Shown here: positions 34,492 through 42,861 of the stretch, piece by piece | How the letters are laid out: the number at the start of each line of letters is the position of its first letter | How positions within the stretch are numbered: the stretch's first letter is position 1 | DNA from: DATEOR01 sp963766725 | GTDB taxonomy: Bacteria > Actinomycetota > Thermoleophilia > Gaiellales > Gaiellaceae | Assembly: GCA_963766725.1 (NCBI GenBank) | Contig: CAVYBK010000020.1 | Coordinates: 62,001-126,000, forward strand | Direction of reading: 5' to 3' | DNA length: 64,000 bases | The notes under the pieces: generated by a model | Seen by the model: only the letters and a program-made list of their open reading frames with translations | The model's database searches: none | Told to the model about the DNA's origin: nothing | Made by a program: the position numbers and the translations under genes

Positions 34492-35047
34492 ACGCCTCCT
34501 CCCCCATCTGCTCGCGCAGGCGCCCGAGGGCGCGCGAGAGCCTGGATTTGACGGTTCCGCGCCGCCAGCCGAGCGCGGACGCAGTCTCCTCCTCGGAGAG
34601 CTCGAGGAAGTAACGGCATGCGATCACGAGCCGGTCCTCCTCGCGGAGCTCGTTGACGGCCGCGAGCAGCTGCTCCCTCTGCTCGGTGTCGATGGCGGTC
34701 GCCTCGGGGGAGGGGGCCGCCTCCCCCGAGGGCGTCGCCGCAACCGTCCGCAGCGTGAGGTGGGCGCGGCGGCCCGCGGCCCGGCGGCGGTTGCGGGCTT
34801 CGTTGGCGACGATCTGAAGGATCCACGGCCGAAACGGCGCGCCGGTCCGGAAGCGGTGCAGCGCCGACCAGGCCTTCACGAAACCCTCCTGGGCGGCATC
34901 CTCCGCATCCGCGGCGCTCCCGGCGATGAGGTACGCCGTGCGAAACGCGATCCCTTGATATGCCTGCACGAGGTCTCCATAGGCGGCTTCATCGCCCTGC
35001 TTGGCCCGTTCGACGAGCTCCGATTCCGGCAGTGGACGGCCCTCCAC
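34484..35047 (-). CDS. ECF-type RNA polymerase sigma factor
   Basis: The 187-residue protein has sigma region 2 (QGDEAAYGDLVQAYQGIAFR, then DAEDAAQEGFVKAWSAL) and region 4 (LREEDRLVIACRYFLELSEE and TASALGWRRGTVKSRLSRAL). There are no extra domains. It starts the group sigma, DUF4367-like membrane protein, 68-residue protein, lgt on the minus strand. Control by the adjacent membrane protein is inference. Confidence 0.9.
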   Translation of the reverse strand: MEGRPLPESELVERAKQGDEAAYGDLVQAYQGIAFRTAYLIAGSAADAEDAAQEGFVKAWSALHRFRTGAPFRPWILQIVANEARNRRRAAGRRAHLTLRTVAATPSGEAAPSPEATAIDTEQREQLLAAVNELREEDRLVIACRYFLELSEEETASALGWRRGTVKSRLSRALGRLREQMGEEAYA

Positions 35048-35092
35048 TGCCTCCTTCTACACCCCCTGGCCGCCGGCGGTTCCGCATCCGCT

Positions 35093-35488
35093 ATGACTAG
35101 CCCCGTGCGCGCGGCCCTCTTGCTCGTCCTCGTCCTGGCCGCCTGCGGGGGCTCCGCAACCGCGGACAGCCCGCTCGCGCACCGCGTCGAGCACCTCGAG
35201 GAGCACGGCTTCGACGTGGAGGAGGTGACGCCTGACGGGGACCCGATGCCTGACGCAATGGCCGTCGTCCAGCTGGACGGCGCGACGGCGACCATCTACG
35301 CGTACGGGAGCGAGGCGGACGCGCTCCGCGCGACGAGCGGTTTCGCCGCGGAGGAGCAGGCGGCCCCCGACCGCGTGCGCGTCCAGCGCGAAGGCGCGAA
35401 CGTCTACGTCGCCCGCGCGCCCGAGGGCGGGGAGCTCCCGGCGACCGACTTCGAGGACGTCGTCTTCACTTCCGAGGAGGAGCACTAG
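35093..35488 (+). CDS. Small lipoprotein, function unknown
   Basis: The 131-residue protein starts RAALLLVLVLAACGGS, a signal peptide with lipobox LAAC. The mature part is small and acidic, with LAHRVEHLEEHGFDVEEV, ATIYAYGSEADALRA and VYVARAPEGGELPATDF. The pattern of a short domain reading as secreted alpha/beta suggests a binding or stabilising role, but no family is recognised. It diverges from the ECF sigma gene with 45 bp between them. Confidence 0.7.
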   Translation: MTSPVRAALLLVLVLAACGGSATADSPLAHRVEHLEEHGFDVEEVTPDGDPMPDAMAVVQLDGATATIYAYGSEADALRATSGFAAEEQAAPDRVRVQREGANVYVARAPEGGELPATDFEDVVFTSEEEH

Positions 35489-35558
35489 CGGGCCTTGGCT
35501 CGGCGGGCCGGGGACGGTAGGCTCGCCTCTTCGAGCCGCTCCCTTCGGAGGTACTGCC

Positions 35559-36029
35559 ATGCGCACCCGGAACCAGGTCCCCTTCTTCGTCTCAGCTGCG
35601 ATGGGAGGCGCGGCGATGGCCTACTTCCTCGACCCGCAGAACGGGCGGCGACGTCGGCACCAGTCGCGCGACCAGCTCGTCTCCCTGGTGCGCCAGGGGA
35701 CGAAGCGGGGACGCAAGCTCGTGCGCCACGCGACCTCGGACGCGGCCGGCCAAGCGCGGCGCGCAGCTCACGCCATCCGCCCGTCTGCCGAGGTCGAGCT
35801 CGACGACGCGACGCTGGTGGACAAGGTCGAGTCGATCGTCTTCCGCAACCACGACCTACCCAAGGGGCAGATCAACATCAACGCGGAGAACGGTGTCGTC
35901 TTCCTTCGTGGGCAGGTCGAGCGGTCGGAGCTCGTGGAGGCGCTCGAGACGCGGGTGCGCAAGGTGAACGGTGTGAAGGACGTCGAGAACCTTCTGCACA
36001 CCCCGGAAACGGCTCCCCGCGAGAGTTGA
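35559..36029 (+). CDS. BON domain protein with YtxH-like N-terminus
   Basis: The 156-residue protein has a weakly hydrophobic N-terminus (FFVSAAMGGAAMAYFLDPQ) followed by the basic NGRRRRHQSRDQ, a combination common in YtxH-like proteins. The C-terminal half is a BON domain: DATLVDKVESIVFRNHDLPKGQ, INAENGVVFLRGQVERSE and RVRKVNGVKDVENLLHT. BON domains bind membranes or ligands and are often found in stress proteins. Confidence 0.82.
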   Translation: MRTRNQVPFFVSAAMGGAAMAYFLDPQNGRRRRHQSRDQLVSLVRQGTKRGRKLVRHATSDAAGQARRAAHAIRPSAEVELDDATLVDKVESIVFRNHDLPKGQININAENGVVFLRGQVERSELVEALETRVRKVNGVKDVENLLHTPETAPRES

Positions 36030-36035
36030 ACGCGA

Positions 36036-36063
36036 GACCCCGGAGCGGAGCGGCGCCGGGGTC
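36036..36063. terminator. Hairpin between convergent genes (likely bidirectional terminator)
   Basis: GACCCCGG (36036-36043) and CCGGGGTC (36056-36063) form a perfect 8-bp stem with a 12-base loop in the 32-bp gap between the BON gene and the convergent gene at 36062. There is no T-run on either side, so it may act as a weak or bidirectional terminator or mRNA 3' stabiliser. It overlaps the stop codon of the minus-strand gene. Confidence 0.5.
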
Positions 36064-37162
36064 AGAGGAACAGGGCCTGGATCAGCAGGGCTGCGCCGAC
36101 AACCGCGATGAGCCCGATCGTCGTGGCGAGCGCCGATATCTCCGCTCCCCGGATCTCGACGATTCCCCGTACACCCGTCGGGAGCACGTGCCGCGGCGCA
36201 CGGGCGCCGAGCCAAAGAGCGCCGGCGATCGCCGCCAAGAGGACGAGCAGCCAGTAGGCCGGACCCGGCGGGGAAGGCAAGGGGAAGAACGGCCCTGACG
36301 GGGCCCCGCTCCCACGCTCGGCTTCATCCCCCCCGCTTCCAGCGCGCTCAGAGCTGAGAGGAGGACCCGTGTTGGCGCCTGCGACCTGTGCACGTCCGTA
36401 GCTCGAGGCCGCGGGGAGGCTCGCAGTTCCGTCTCGCAGCGAGATCCTGTCCGGGAGGCGCGAGGCCTGGAACGCTTTGAGGAGAGGTGTCAATCGCCTG
36501 ACTGCAGCGCGCTCCTTGGGGGTGAGGCCGCCTTTCTCGAGCCTGCGGATCTCTGCCCGAATGAGGCGTAGGGTCGTTGCCCGCAGCTCCGGCGAGGCGT
36601 TGGCGAGCAACGCGCGAAGCTGCGCGATGCTCGCCTGCACGCGGAATCCGGACTCGATTCGCTCGAGCAGCGTCTCGTAACGTGCTGGAAGCCGGTCGAA
36701 TCTCGTGCGAGGCGACCCTCGATTCGAAGCCGAGGCGGATTGCCTCGACGACGGCGACGTCGTTTCTCCCGATCCTCCGCTCGACCCGGACGTGTTGCTC
36801 CCGGACGACGAAGTGGAGTCCGCCCCGGACGACGTGGAGCCGGACAGAACGTTGGTGACCGATCCGGTCGTGGCCGAACCGGAGCTGACGCTCCCGGTCG
36901 CATCGCTGACGCTCCCGGTCGCATCGTTCACGCTCCCGGTCACTGCGTCGGTCGTGTCGTCCACCGCTTCGGTCACGTCGTCGGTCGCGTCGTCCACGCT
37001 GCCGATGGCGTCGGTGATATCCCCGGTCTGGGTTGTCACGGTGGACTCGGTGGAGTTCAGCGTGTCGGCGGGATCGAGCTGGATCCCGGCTCCAGCGCTG
37101 CCGGACAGCCCGCCGAAGACAAGCGAGACAAAGAGCAGGATACGAATCGCCGCAGACGCCAT
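36062..37162 (-). CDS. Secreted/membrane protein with Ser-Thr-rich DATGSV repeats
   Basis: The 366-residue protein has a signal sequence (IRILLFVSLVFGGLSGSAGA), then a low-complexity stretch with repeats of DATGSVSDATGSV and a Ser/Gly-rich linker (about residues 35-155). A helical region follows (ARYETLLERIESGFRVQ, LRALLANASPELRATTLRLI). Two membrane segments close the protein (AYWLLVLLAAIAGALWLGA and ALATTIGLIAVVGAALLIQAL). The start at ATG 37162 puts the signal peptide at the N-terminus. No family recognised; the layout suggests an envelope protein with a flexible stalk. Confidence 0.68.
   Translation of the reverse strand: MASAAIRILLFVSLVFGGLSGSAGAGIQLDPADTLNSTESTVTTQTGDITDAIGSVDDATDDVTEAVDDTTDAVTGSVNDATGSVSDATGSVSSGSATTGSVTNVLSGSTSSGADSTSSSGSNTSGSSGGSGETTSPSSRQSASASNRGSPRTRFDRLPARYETLLERIESGFRVQASIAQLRALLANASPELRATTLRLIRAEIRRLEKGGLTPKERAAVRRLTPLLKAFQASRLPDRISLRDGTASLPAASSYGRAQVAGANTGPPLSSERAGSGGDEAERGSGAPSGPFFPLPSPPGPAYWLLVLLAAIAGALWLGARAPRHVLPTGVRGIVEIRGAEISALATTIGLIAVVGAALLIQALFL
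36885..36947. repeat. Three tandem 21-bp repeats inside the 36 kb envelope gene
   Basis: CTGACGCTCCCGGTCGCATCG occurs twice in a row (36885-36905, 36906-36926), followed by a diverged third copy, TTCACGCTCCCGGTCACTGCG (36927-36947). The unit is 7 codons and encodes the DATGSVS/N repeat of the protein. In-frame tandem repeats like this often vary in copy number. Confidence 0.85.
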
Positions 37163-37220
37163 CCTGAGATGGGGGTACCCCCGATCTGTGCGGACTAAAC
37201 CGGCCCGAGAGCTGTGAAAC

Positions 37221-40200
37221 CTACGAAACCGCAGCCTCTCCGAGCAGCGACTTGACCTCGGCGAAGAAGTCGGGCTCGGGTCGCACTCGGTAGTCCGGAC
37301 CGAATGCAAGGGTCACCGGGCCCGCCGACGTCTCGATCGCGGCAAGCACCTTCGCGTCGCCTGGGTATTCGCGCAGGAGCTCGGCGAGGTCGCGGACGAG
37401 TCCGGCGGGCGCCTTTCGCGCGTCGACCTTGAGACAGATCTCGGAACGGTCGGGTGTCGCCTCGAAGGGAACGACCTCGATGGCGATCAGCTTCGTCTCG
37501 CCCTCCTTGTGGTCGACCCGCCCCTTGAGGACGAGGACGCGGTCGGCCTCGAGGAAGTCGCGTGACGCCGCGTAGACCGAGTTGAAGACAACGGTCTCGA
37601 CCGAGCCGGAGAGGTCGTCGAGGCGCATGAAGACCATCGGGTCGCCCTTCTTCGTCGTCAGGCTCTTGAGCGCGCCGACGATGCCGCCGACCGTGACGAC
37701 CTCGCCGTCGCGGCGGCGCTCGAGCTCCGCAATCGGACAGTCGGTCTTCTTGCGAAGCGACGCCTTGACGCTGTCGAGCGGGTGCTCGGACACGTAGAGG
37801 CCGAGCGACTCCTTCTCGAAGCCGAGTTTTTCCGCCTTCTCCCACTCGAGACCCGAAAGCGGAGCGTGATGGTTTTTCACGCCCTCGATCTCGCTTGCGA
37901 GATCGAGGGAATCAAAGATCGAGCTCTGCCCCGCAAGCCGGTCGGCCTGCTGCTGTCCGCCCCAGGAGAGCGCGGGCTCGAGCGCCTCCCACATGCCGCG
38001 TCGCGTCGCGCCGGTCGAGTCGAGCGCGCCGCACTTCACCAGCGACTCGAGCGCCCGCTTGTTCACGAGCTGCGGGTCGACGCGCTCGCAGAAGTCCCAG
38101 ATGGACGTGAAGTGCCCGCCCTCCTCCCGTGCGGCGATGATCGAGCGCACGGCGCCCTCGCCCACGTTCTTCACGGCGTTCAGGCCGAAGCGGATCTTCT
38201 CCTCGACGACTGCGAAGTCGTGCGCGGAGGAGTTCACGTCGGGCGGCAGCACCTCGAGCCCGAGCTCGTCGCAGGCGGCGACGTAGAAGGGCACCTTGTC
38301 CTTCGTGTTCATGACCGAGGAGATCAGCGCGGCCATGTACTCGGCCGGCCAGTTCGCGCGCAGATACGCCGTGCGGTACGCGATCAGGCCATAGCAGGCG
38401 GCGTGCGACTTGTTGAAGGAGTAGTCCTGCGCCTGCTCCATGTCCTTCCAGAGCTGGTTCGCCACCGCAAGCGTGACGTTGTTCGCGGCACAGCCCTCGA
38501 GGAACTTGTCCTTCAAGGACGCCATGAGCGAATGGATCTTCTTGCCGATCGCCTTGCGGAGGTCGTCCGCCTCGGCCGGCGAGAAGCCCGCCAGCTGCTT
38601 GGCGATCTCCATGTACTGCTCCTGATAGATGCAGATGCCGTACGTCGGCCCGGTGATCGGCTCGAGCCGCGGGTCGAGGAAGGTGACGGTCTCGCCGCCC
38701 GCCTTCCTGCGCCCGTAGACCGGGATGTAGCCCATCGGGCCCGGGCGGTAGAGGGCGACGAGCGCGATGAGGTCCTCGAACTCCGTCGGCTTCACCTGCC
38801 GGAGCGCCTCGCGCATGCCCGAGGACTCGAACTGGAAGACGCCGGTCGACTCGCCGCGCTGCAGCATCGCGTAGGTCTTCGCGTCGTCGAGCGGGATCTT
38901 CGTGATGTCGGTCCCGCCGATGAGCTCGACCGCCTTGTCGATCACGTCCAGGTTGCGCAGGCCGAGGAAGTCCATCTTCAGCAGGCCGAGCGACTCGACA
39001 TCCTCCATCGCGAACTGGGTGACGACCTCCTGGTCGGCGCCCTTCTGCTGGAGCGGCACGTAGTCGGTGAGCGGGCGGTCGCCGATGACGACGCCGGCCG
39101 CGTGGATGGAGTCCTGGCGGACGAGGCCCTCGAGCGGCCGCGCGAGGTCGACGACCTTTCGCGCGGTTTCGTCCTCGTCGTAGAACTTCTTCAGCTCGGC
39201 CCCCGGCTTCATGCACTCCTCGAGGTAGACCTTCGGGCCCTCGGGGATGAGCTTCGCGATCTTGTCGACGGTGCCGTACGGGATGTCGAGCACGCGTCCC
39301 GCGTCGCGAACCGCCGCGCGCGCCATCATCGTCCCGAAGGTGATGATCTGGGCGACGCGGTCTCGCCCGTACTTCTCGGCCACGTAGTTGATGACCTGGT
39401 CGCGCCCGTGCACCGAGAAGTCGATGTCGATGTCGGGCATCGACTTGCGCCCCGGGTTGAGGAAGCGCTCGAAGAGGAGGTCGTACTTGATCGGGTCGAT
39501 GTCGGTGATCTCGAGGCAGTAGGCGACGAGGGAGCCGGCCGCCGAGCCGCGGCCCGGGCCGACGCCGATCCCGTTCCGCTTCGCGAAGGAGATGAAGTCC
39601 CAGACGATCAGGAAGTAGTCCGCGAAGCCCATCTCGCGGATCGTCTTCAGCTCGAACTTCAGGCGTTCGGAGAGTTCCGGTGTCACCGATCCGTATCGCT
39701 TTTGCAGGCCTTTTTCGCAAAGCTCGACGAGGTAGTCGAAGGCGTCCCGATCGTTCGGGACCGGGTACGTGGGGAGCAGGATCCGGCCCAGCTCCATCGA
39801 GACGTTGCAGCGCTCGGCGATCTCGAGCGTGCGCGCGACGGCCTCGGGGTAGTCGGCGAAGTCCTGCGCCATCTCGGCCGGGGTCTTGAAGTAGAACTGG
39901 TCGGTGTCGAAGCGCCAGTGATTCGGGTTGGCAAGCGAGTCGCCGGACTGGATGCAGAGGAGCGCCTCGTGCGCCCGCGCGTCCTCGTGGCGAAGGTAGT
40001 GCACGTCGCCCGTGGCGACCAGCGGCAGGCCCGTGGTCTCCGCGAGCTTCGACAGGTCGGCGTTGATCCGCTTCTGGACCTCGAGCCCGGCGTCCTGGAT
40101 CTCGAGATAGGTCGAATCCGGCCCGAAGATGTCACGAAGATTCGCGATCTCCTTCTCGGCCTCGGCGGGGTTCCCGTTCTCGAGCGCCTTGCAGACCCGG

Positions 40201-40613
40201 CCGGACAGGCAGCCCGAGAGCGCGAGGAGTCCCTTGGAGTGGCTCTGCAGGAGCTCCCAGTCGACCCGCGGCTTGTAGTAGTAGCCCTCGAGGTAGCCGG
40301 CCGAGGCGAGCTTGATCAGGTTCGCGTAGCCCTCGTTCGACTCGGCCAAAAGGGTCAGGTGCGCGTAGCCCTTCTGCTGCGCCTTGCGGTCGTCGGCGAC
40401 GTAGACCTCGCAGCCGACGATCGGCTTCACGCCTGCCTTCCCGGCCTCCTTGTAGAGCTCGACCGCGCCGGCGAGCGACCCATGGTCGGTGAGGGCGACG
40501 GCCGGCATCTCGAGCTCCGCGGCCCGCGCTGCGAGGTCCGGGATGCGGCACGCGCCGTCGAGGATCGAGTACTCGGAGTGGACGTGGAGATGGACGAACG
40601 GCGCCTCAGGCAC
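37221..40613 (-). CDS. dnaE: DNA polymerase III subunit alpha
   Basis: Replicative polymerase. The 1130-residue protein starts with a PHP domain with intact metal ligands (FVHLHVHSEYSILDGA, LTDHGSLAGAVELY), so a PHP proofreading activity is possible. The polymerase core has GVGPGRGSAAGSLVAYCL, PDIDIDFSVHGRD (two catalytic Asp) and the third Asp in LKMDFLGLRNLDVID. LYRPGPMGYIP and SFNKSHAACYGLIAYRTAY follow. The C-terminal OB fold (VTVGGIVGALKSLTTKKGD) is complete. It is the DnaE1-type enzyme by length and domain order. Confidence 0.96.
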   Translation of the reverse strand: MPEAPFVHLHVHSEYSILDGACRIPDLAARAAELEMPAVALTDHGSLAGAVELYKEAGKAGVKPIVGCEVYVADDRKAQQKGYAHLTLLAESNEGYANLIKLASAGYLEGYYYKPRVDWELLQSHSKGLLALSGCLSGRVCKALENGNPAEAEKEIANLRDIFGPDSTYLEIQDAGLEVQKRINADLSKLAETTGLPLVATGDVHYLRHEDARAHEALLCIQSGDSLANPNHWRFDTDQFYFKTPAEMAQDFADYPEAVARTLEIAERCNVSMELGRILLPTYPVPNDRDAFDYLVELCEKGLQKRYGSVTPELSERLKFELKTIREMGFADYFLIVWDFISFAKRNGIGVGPGRGSAAGSLVAYCLEITDIDPIKYDLLFERFLNPGRKSMPDIDIDFSVHGRDQVINYVAEKYGRDRVAQIITFGTMMARAAVRDAGRVLDIPYGTVDKIAKLIPEGPKVYLEECMKPGAELKKFYDEDETARKVVDLARPLEGLVRQDSIHAAGVVIGDRPLTDYVPLQQKGADQEVVTQFAMEDVESLGLLKMDFLGLRNLDVIDKAVELIGGTDITKIPLDDAKTYAMLQRGESTGVFQFESSGMREALRQVKPTEFEDLIALVALYRPGPMGYIPVYGRRKAGGETVTFLDPRLEPITGPTYGICIYQEQYMEIAKQLAGFSPAEADDLRKAIGKKIHSLMASLKDKFLEGCAANNVTLAVANQLWKDMEQAQDYSFNKSHAACYGLIAYRTAYLRANWPAEYMAALISSVMNTKDKVPFYVAACDELGLEVLPPDVNSSAHDFAVVEEKIRFGLNAVKNVGEGAVRSIIAAREEGGHFTSIWDFCERVDPQLVNKRALESLVKCGALDSTGATRRGMWEALEPALSWGGQQQADRLAGQSSIFDSLDLASEIEGVKNHHAPLSGLEWEKAEKLGFEKESLGLYVSEHPLDSVKASLRKKTDCPIAELERRRDGEVVTVGGIVGALKSLTTKKGDPMVFMRLDDLSGSVETVVFNSVYAASRDFLEADRVLVLKGRVDHKEGETKLIAIEVVPFEATPDRSEICLKVDARKAPAGLVRDLAELLREYPGDAKVLAAIETSAGPVTLAFGPDYRVRPEPDFFAEVKSLLGEAAVS
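37882..37909. repeat. Perfect 13-bp inverted repeat within dnaE
   Basis: CCCTCGATCTCGC and GCGAGATCGAGGG are exact inverted repeats separated by two bases. They encode SLDLASEIEG in a variable linker between the helix-hairpin-helix region and the OB fold. In mRNA this would be a very stable hairpin. Not seen elsewhere in the window. Confidence 0.75.
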
Positions 40614-40625
40614 GGGCAGCCCATC

Positions 40626-41263
40626 TTAGACCGCGGTCCTGACGCGACTCCCCTCGGCCTTCCGAATCAGGAGCACGCCGAGATACGCGGCCCAGAGGAA
40701 CCAGACGAACGTGGTCGCGCGGATCGCAGCACCGTCTCCGAAAACCGAGAAGAGGACTCCGGCGGCTATGCCCGCAGGAATCTCGAGCAGCGAAGGGAGC
40801 CACGCCTCGCGCCAATCGCGGCTTCGCCGGAACGCGAACGCGAGCACGAGCGGGGCCAGGAAAAAGGCTGCCACCGTGAAGCGCGACTCCATCTTGTGCG
40901 CGTCGGCATGCCAGGATTCGTTCACGCATCCGCGGTCGATCCCCTGGCAGTCGAGACGCAAGAGCCCGTCGGAAAAGACGCCCAGCCCGACGAGGAAGAG
41001 CGCACCCGCTCCGATCCTCCCGAGCAGGTCGGGGCTGAGTGCCCGCCAGACTCCGAGCGCGAGAGCCATGACCAGCAGGCCGGTGAGGTTCGCCCCGATC
41101 TGGTTGTAGACCCAGCGCTCGAAGCGGTCAGGGCGCCGAGGTCGGAGACGTCGTCGTCAGCTGCGCTGTAGGCGCCCGGCTGCGCCAGGCCGCCCACCAC
41201 CCAGCCGAGGGTCGACGTGACGAGAGCCAGAAAACCGCAGACCCCAGCGGCGCGGAGAGGCAC
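40626..41263 (-). CDS. DUF998-like membrane protein (one apparent frameshift)
   Basis: An integral membrane protein with about six helices of unknown function. The N-terminal frame begins at GTG 41263 (MPLRAAGVCGFLALVTSTLG) and reaches VSDLGALTASSA. The second frame continues WVYNQIGANLTGLLVMALALG to RKAEGSRVRTAV. The SDLGALTA...YNQIGANLTG pattern is typical of DUF998 proteins. The halves join if one base is added near 41118, so the sequence as read carries a 1-base deletion. Confidence 0.72.
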
Positions 41264-41295
41264 TCCGCGACCCTTTCACAGCCTGCGGCGAGCGG

Positions 41296-41556
41296 CTAGA
41301 GCAGCCGCTCGATCCCAAGGACGTGCACGAAGTCGACCTCGAGAGTGCGGATCGCTTCGGCGACCGCGCCCGCGAAGTCCTCCGCCTCGAGCTCGCACTC
41401 GACCTCTCCCTGGCCGGGGAGCGTTCGAAATGCAGGGTCCTCGAGGATGTGCGGAGGAATGCGGTCGAGGTAGCAGACAAAGCGATACGTCTCGACAGCA
41501 CTGTTCGAGCCCGTCTGGGGCTTGCGCCGCAGGAGGCTTTCCGTAAGCGCTCCCAC
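41296..41556 (-). CDS. Small hypothetical protein
   Basis: An 86-residue protein with GTG start at 41556 (GALTESLLRRKPQTG). The C-terminal 63 residues have protein-like composition: YRFVCYLDRIPPHILEDPAF, LPGQGEVECELEAEDFAGAV and RTLEVDFVHVLGIERLL. No family is recognised. It lies on the minus strand just before the DUF998-like gene, with a 32-bp gap, and diverges from infA. A later start near the ETYRF segment is possible but no good start codon is there. Confidence 0.55.
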   Translation of the reverse strand: MGALTESLLRRKPQTGSNSAVETYRFVCYLDRIPPHILEDPAFRTLPGQGEVECELEAEDFAGAVAEAIRTLEVDFVHVLGIERLL

Positions 41557-41619
41557 GCTCGAATCGTGCGATTCGAAACGGGCAGAAGCGTCCCCCGAAC
41601 GCGGTATTCTTTTGCCGCC

Positions 41620-41841
41620 GTGGCGGCGAAGGAAGAAAAGATCGAGATGGAGGGCGAGGTCGTCGAGGCCTTCCCGAATGGGATGTTCAAGATCCAGCTC
41701 GACGCGGGGCACGAAGTACTCGGATACACCGCGGGCAAGATGCGCCGCTTCCGCATCAAGATCTTCCCGGGCGACCGCGTGAAGGTCGAGGTTTCCCCCT
41801 ACGACCTCACCCGCGGCCGCATCGTCTACCGGTACAGATAG
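41620..41841 (+). CDS. infA: Translation initiation factor IF-1
   Basis: 73-residue S1/OB-fold protein that occupies the ribosomal A site during initiation. It has AAKEEKIEMEGEVVEAFPNG, the core MFKIQLDAGHEVLGYTAGKM, and the ending SPYDLTRGRIVYRYR, all diagnostic. GTG start at 41620. TATTCT at 41605-41610 could be its -10 element, giving a nearly leaderless mRNA. It is on its own here, without rpmJ or rpsM next to it. Confidence 0.95.
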   Translation: MAAKEEKIEMEGEVVEAFPNGMFKIQLDAGHEVLGYTAGKMRRFRIKIFPGDRVKVEVSPYDLTRGRIVYRYR

Positions 41842-41856
41842 GTCTAGCCATCGTCG

Positions 41857-42360
41857 TCAGGTGGTGGGCGAAGAAGCCCCACCGCCCAGATGGCTAGAGG
41901 CCGCCTGGATGGCCGCTTCCTGCAGCCAGGTGAGGAAGGCGTAGACGGCGAGCTCGTAGGCGTGCGGCGCGTTCGGGTCGAACCCGTCCGCGAACTCGTC
42001 CTCGCTGACGTCGAGCCGCGTGCCGAGGACGAGCCGCAGGTCGTTGAGCGCGGCGAGCCAACGGTCGAGCTCACCGGCGTCGAGGCGGTCGCGGCCGGCG
42101 GTCTCCGCCAGGGCGCGGAGGTTCTCGAGGCGAAGCGATTCCAGCTCGGAGCCCATGAGAGAGCGGTACTCGCGCTCGACCTGCTCGTCCTCGTACGCTC
42201 GCGGACGGAGGCGCCGGAGCGACGGATCCTCGGGCTCCGCCGCAAGCAACTCCTCGAGCTCGGCGGTGAGTCTGCGCAGAAGGTCGCGCTCGTCCGGGCC
42301 GAGGTGGACGCGAAAGTCACCGTCCACGGTGCGCTCGATCGGTGCGGGCGGCTCGGTCAA
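41857..42360 (-). CDS. DUF2017 family protein
   Basis: The 167-residue protein has the DUF2017 pattern: DFRVHLGPDERDLLRRLTAE, a Leu-rich helix (ELESLRLENLRALAET), LRLVLGTRLDVSEDEF and the end YAFLTWLQEAAIQAASS. This family sits next to clpS in Actinobacteria, and here its ATG overlaps the clpS stop by four bases. A role in ClpS/Clp protease function is inferred only from this linkage. Confidence 0.87.
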   Translation of the reverse strand: MTEPPAPIERTVDGDFRVHLGPDERDLLRRLTAELEELLAAEPEDPSLRRLRPRAYEDEQVEREYRSLMGSELESLRLENLRALAETAGRDRLDAGELDRWLAALNDLRLVLGTRLDVSEDEFADGFDPNAPHAYELAVYAFLTWLQEAAIQAASSHLGGGASSPTT

Positions 42361-42659
42361 TCCTGGCGGAGCGTCGCCCAGAGCCCGTGCGCGTGGAGGC
42401 GGGCGACGTCGTGCTCGGCCTTCTCACGCGTGCCGCTCGAGACAACGGCCTTGCCCTCGTGGTGGACCTGCAGCATGAGCTCCGTCGCCTTGGCAAGGCT
42501 GTAGCCGAAGAGCTTCTGGAGGACGAGCGTCACGTAGGACATGAGGTTGATCGGGTCGTTCCAGACGACCACGATCCACGGGCGGTCGTGCTCCTCGTGC
42601 TCGCTGTCTGCCGGCCGCTCGACCTCGACGACGCCCGGCGCCGATGTAGCAGAGCTCAC
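42357..42659 (-). CDS. clpS: ATP-dependent Clp protease adaptor ClpS
   Basis: N-degron adaptor for ClpAP/ClpCP. The 100-residue protein has the core WIVVVWNDPINLMSYVTLVL, LFGYSLAKATELMLQVHHEG and KAVVSSGTREKAEHDVARLH. The VWNDPINLM segment carries the N-end pocket residues. The N-terminal extension is about 25 residues and acidic, which is usual. Confidence 0.94.
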   Translation of the reverse strand: MSSATSAPGVVEVERPADSEHEEHDRPWIVVVWNDPINLMSYVTLVLQKLFGYSLAKATELMLQVHHEGKAVVSSGTREKAEHDVARLHAHGLWATLRQD

Positions 42660-42684
42660 GCCCCCATTGTGACGCAGCCGGCGC

Positions 42685-42831
42685 TTAGCCCTTGGCGGGC
42701 GAGGGCTGTGTCGCCTCGATGAGGCCGAGGAGCCGCTCCAGCGCGTCCGCGTCGAGCTCGCCGCGGTTCAGCGAGAGCGCCGCGATCAGGGCGGAGAAGC
42801 GGCGGTCGGGCTCGTCCTTCGTCGTCATGAC
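42685..42831 (-). CDS. 48-residue hypothetical protein upstream of clpS
   Basis: ATG 42831 opens MTTKDEPDRRFSALIAAALS and continues through LNRGELDADALERLLGLIEA to a TAA at 42685. It is on the clpS strand, 25 bp before clpS, and reads as a helical small protein with no long low-complexity stretch. No family is recognised. The start has no strong Shine-Dalgarno. It lies between clpS and structured element copy B. Confidence 0.5.
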   Translation of the reverse strand, partial: VMTTKDEPDRRFSALIAALSLNRGELDADALERLLGLIEATQPSPAKG

Positions 42832-42861
42832 GCTGGGTTCGCCCCGACCGCCGCCGTTCCT

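Noticed and set aside
36885..36947. CRISPR-like array
   Set aside because: The 21-bp units are directly tandem without spacers and are in frame within a coding region; no cas genes are present.
37782..41171. A 1129-residue open frame antisense to dnaE, and similar long frames opposite priA, der, metK and others
   Set aside because: High GC content leaves the opposite strand open for long stretches. These frames have Arg/Ala/Pro/Leu-biased composition, no recognisable motifs, and lie fully over genes with clear domains.
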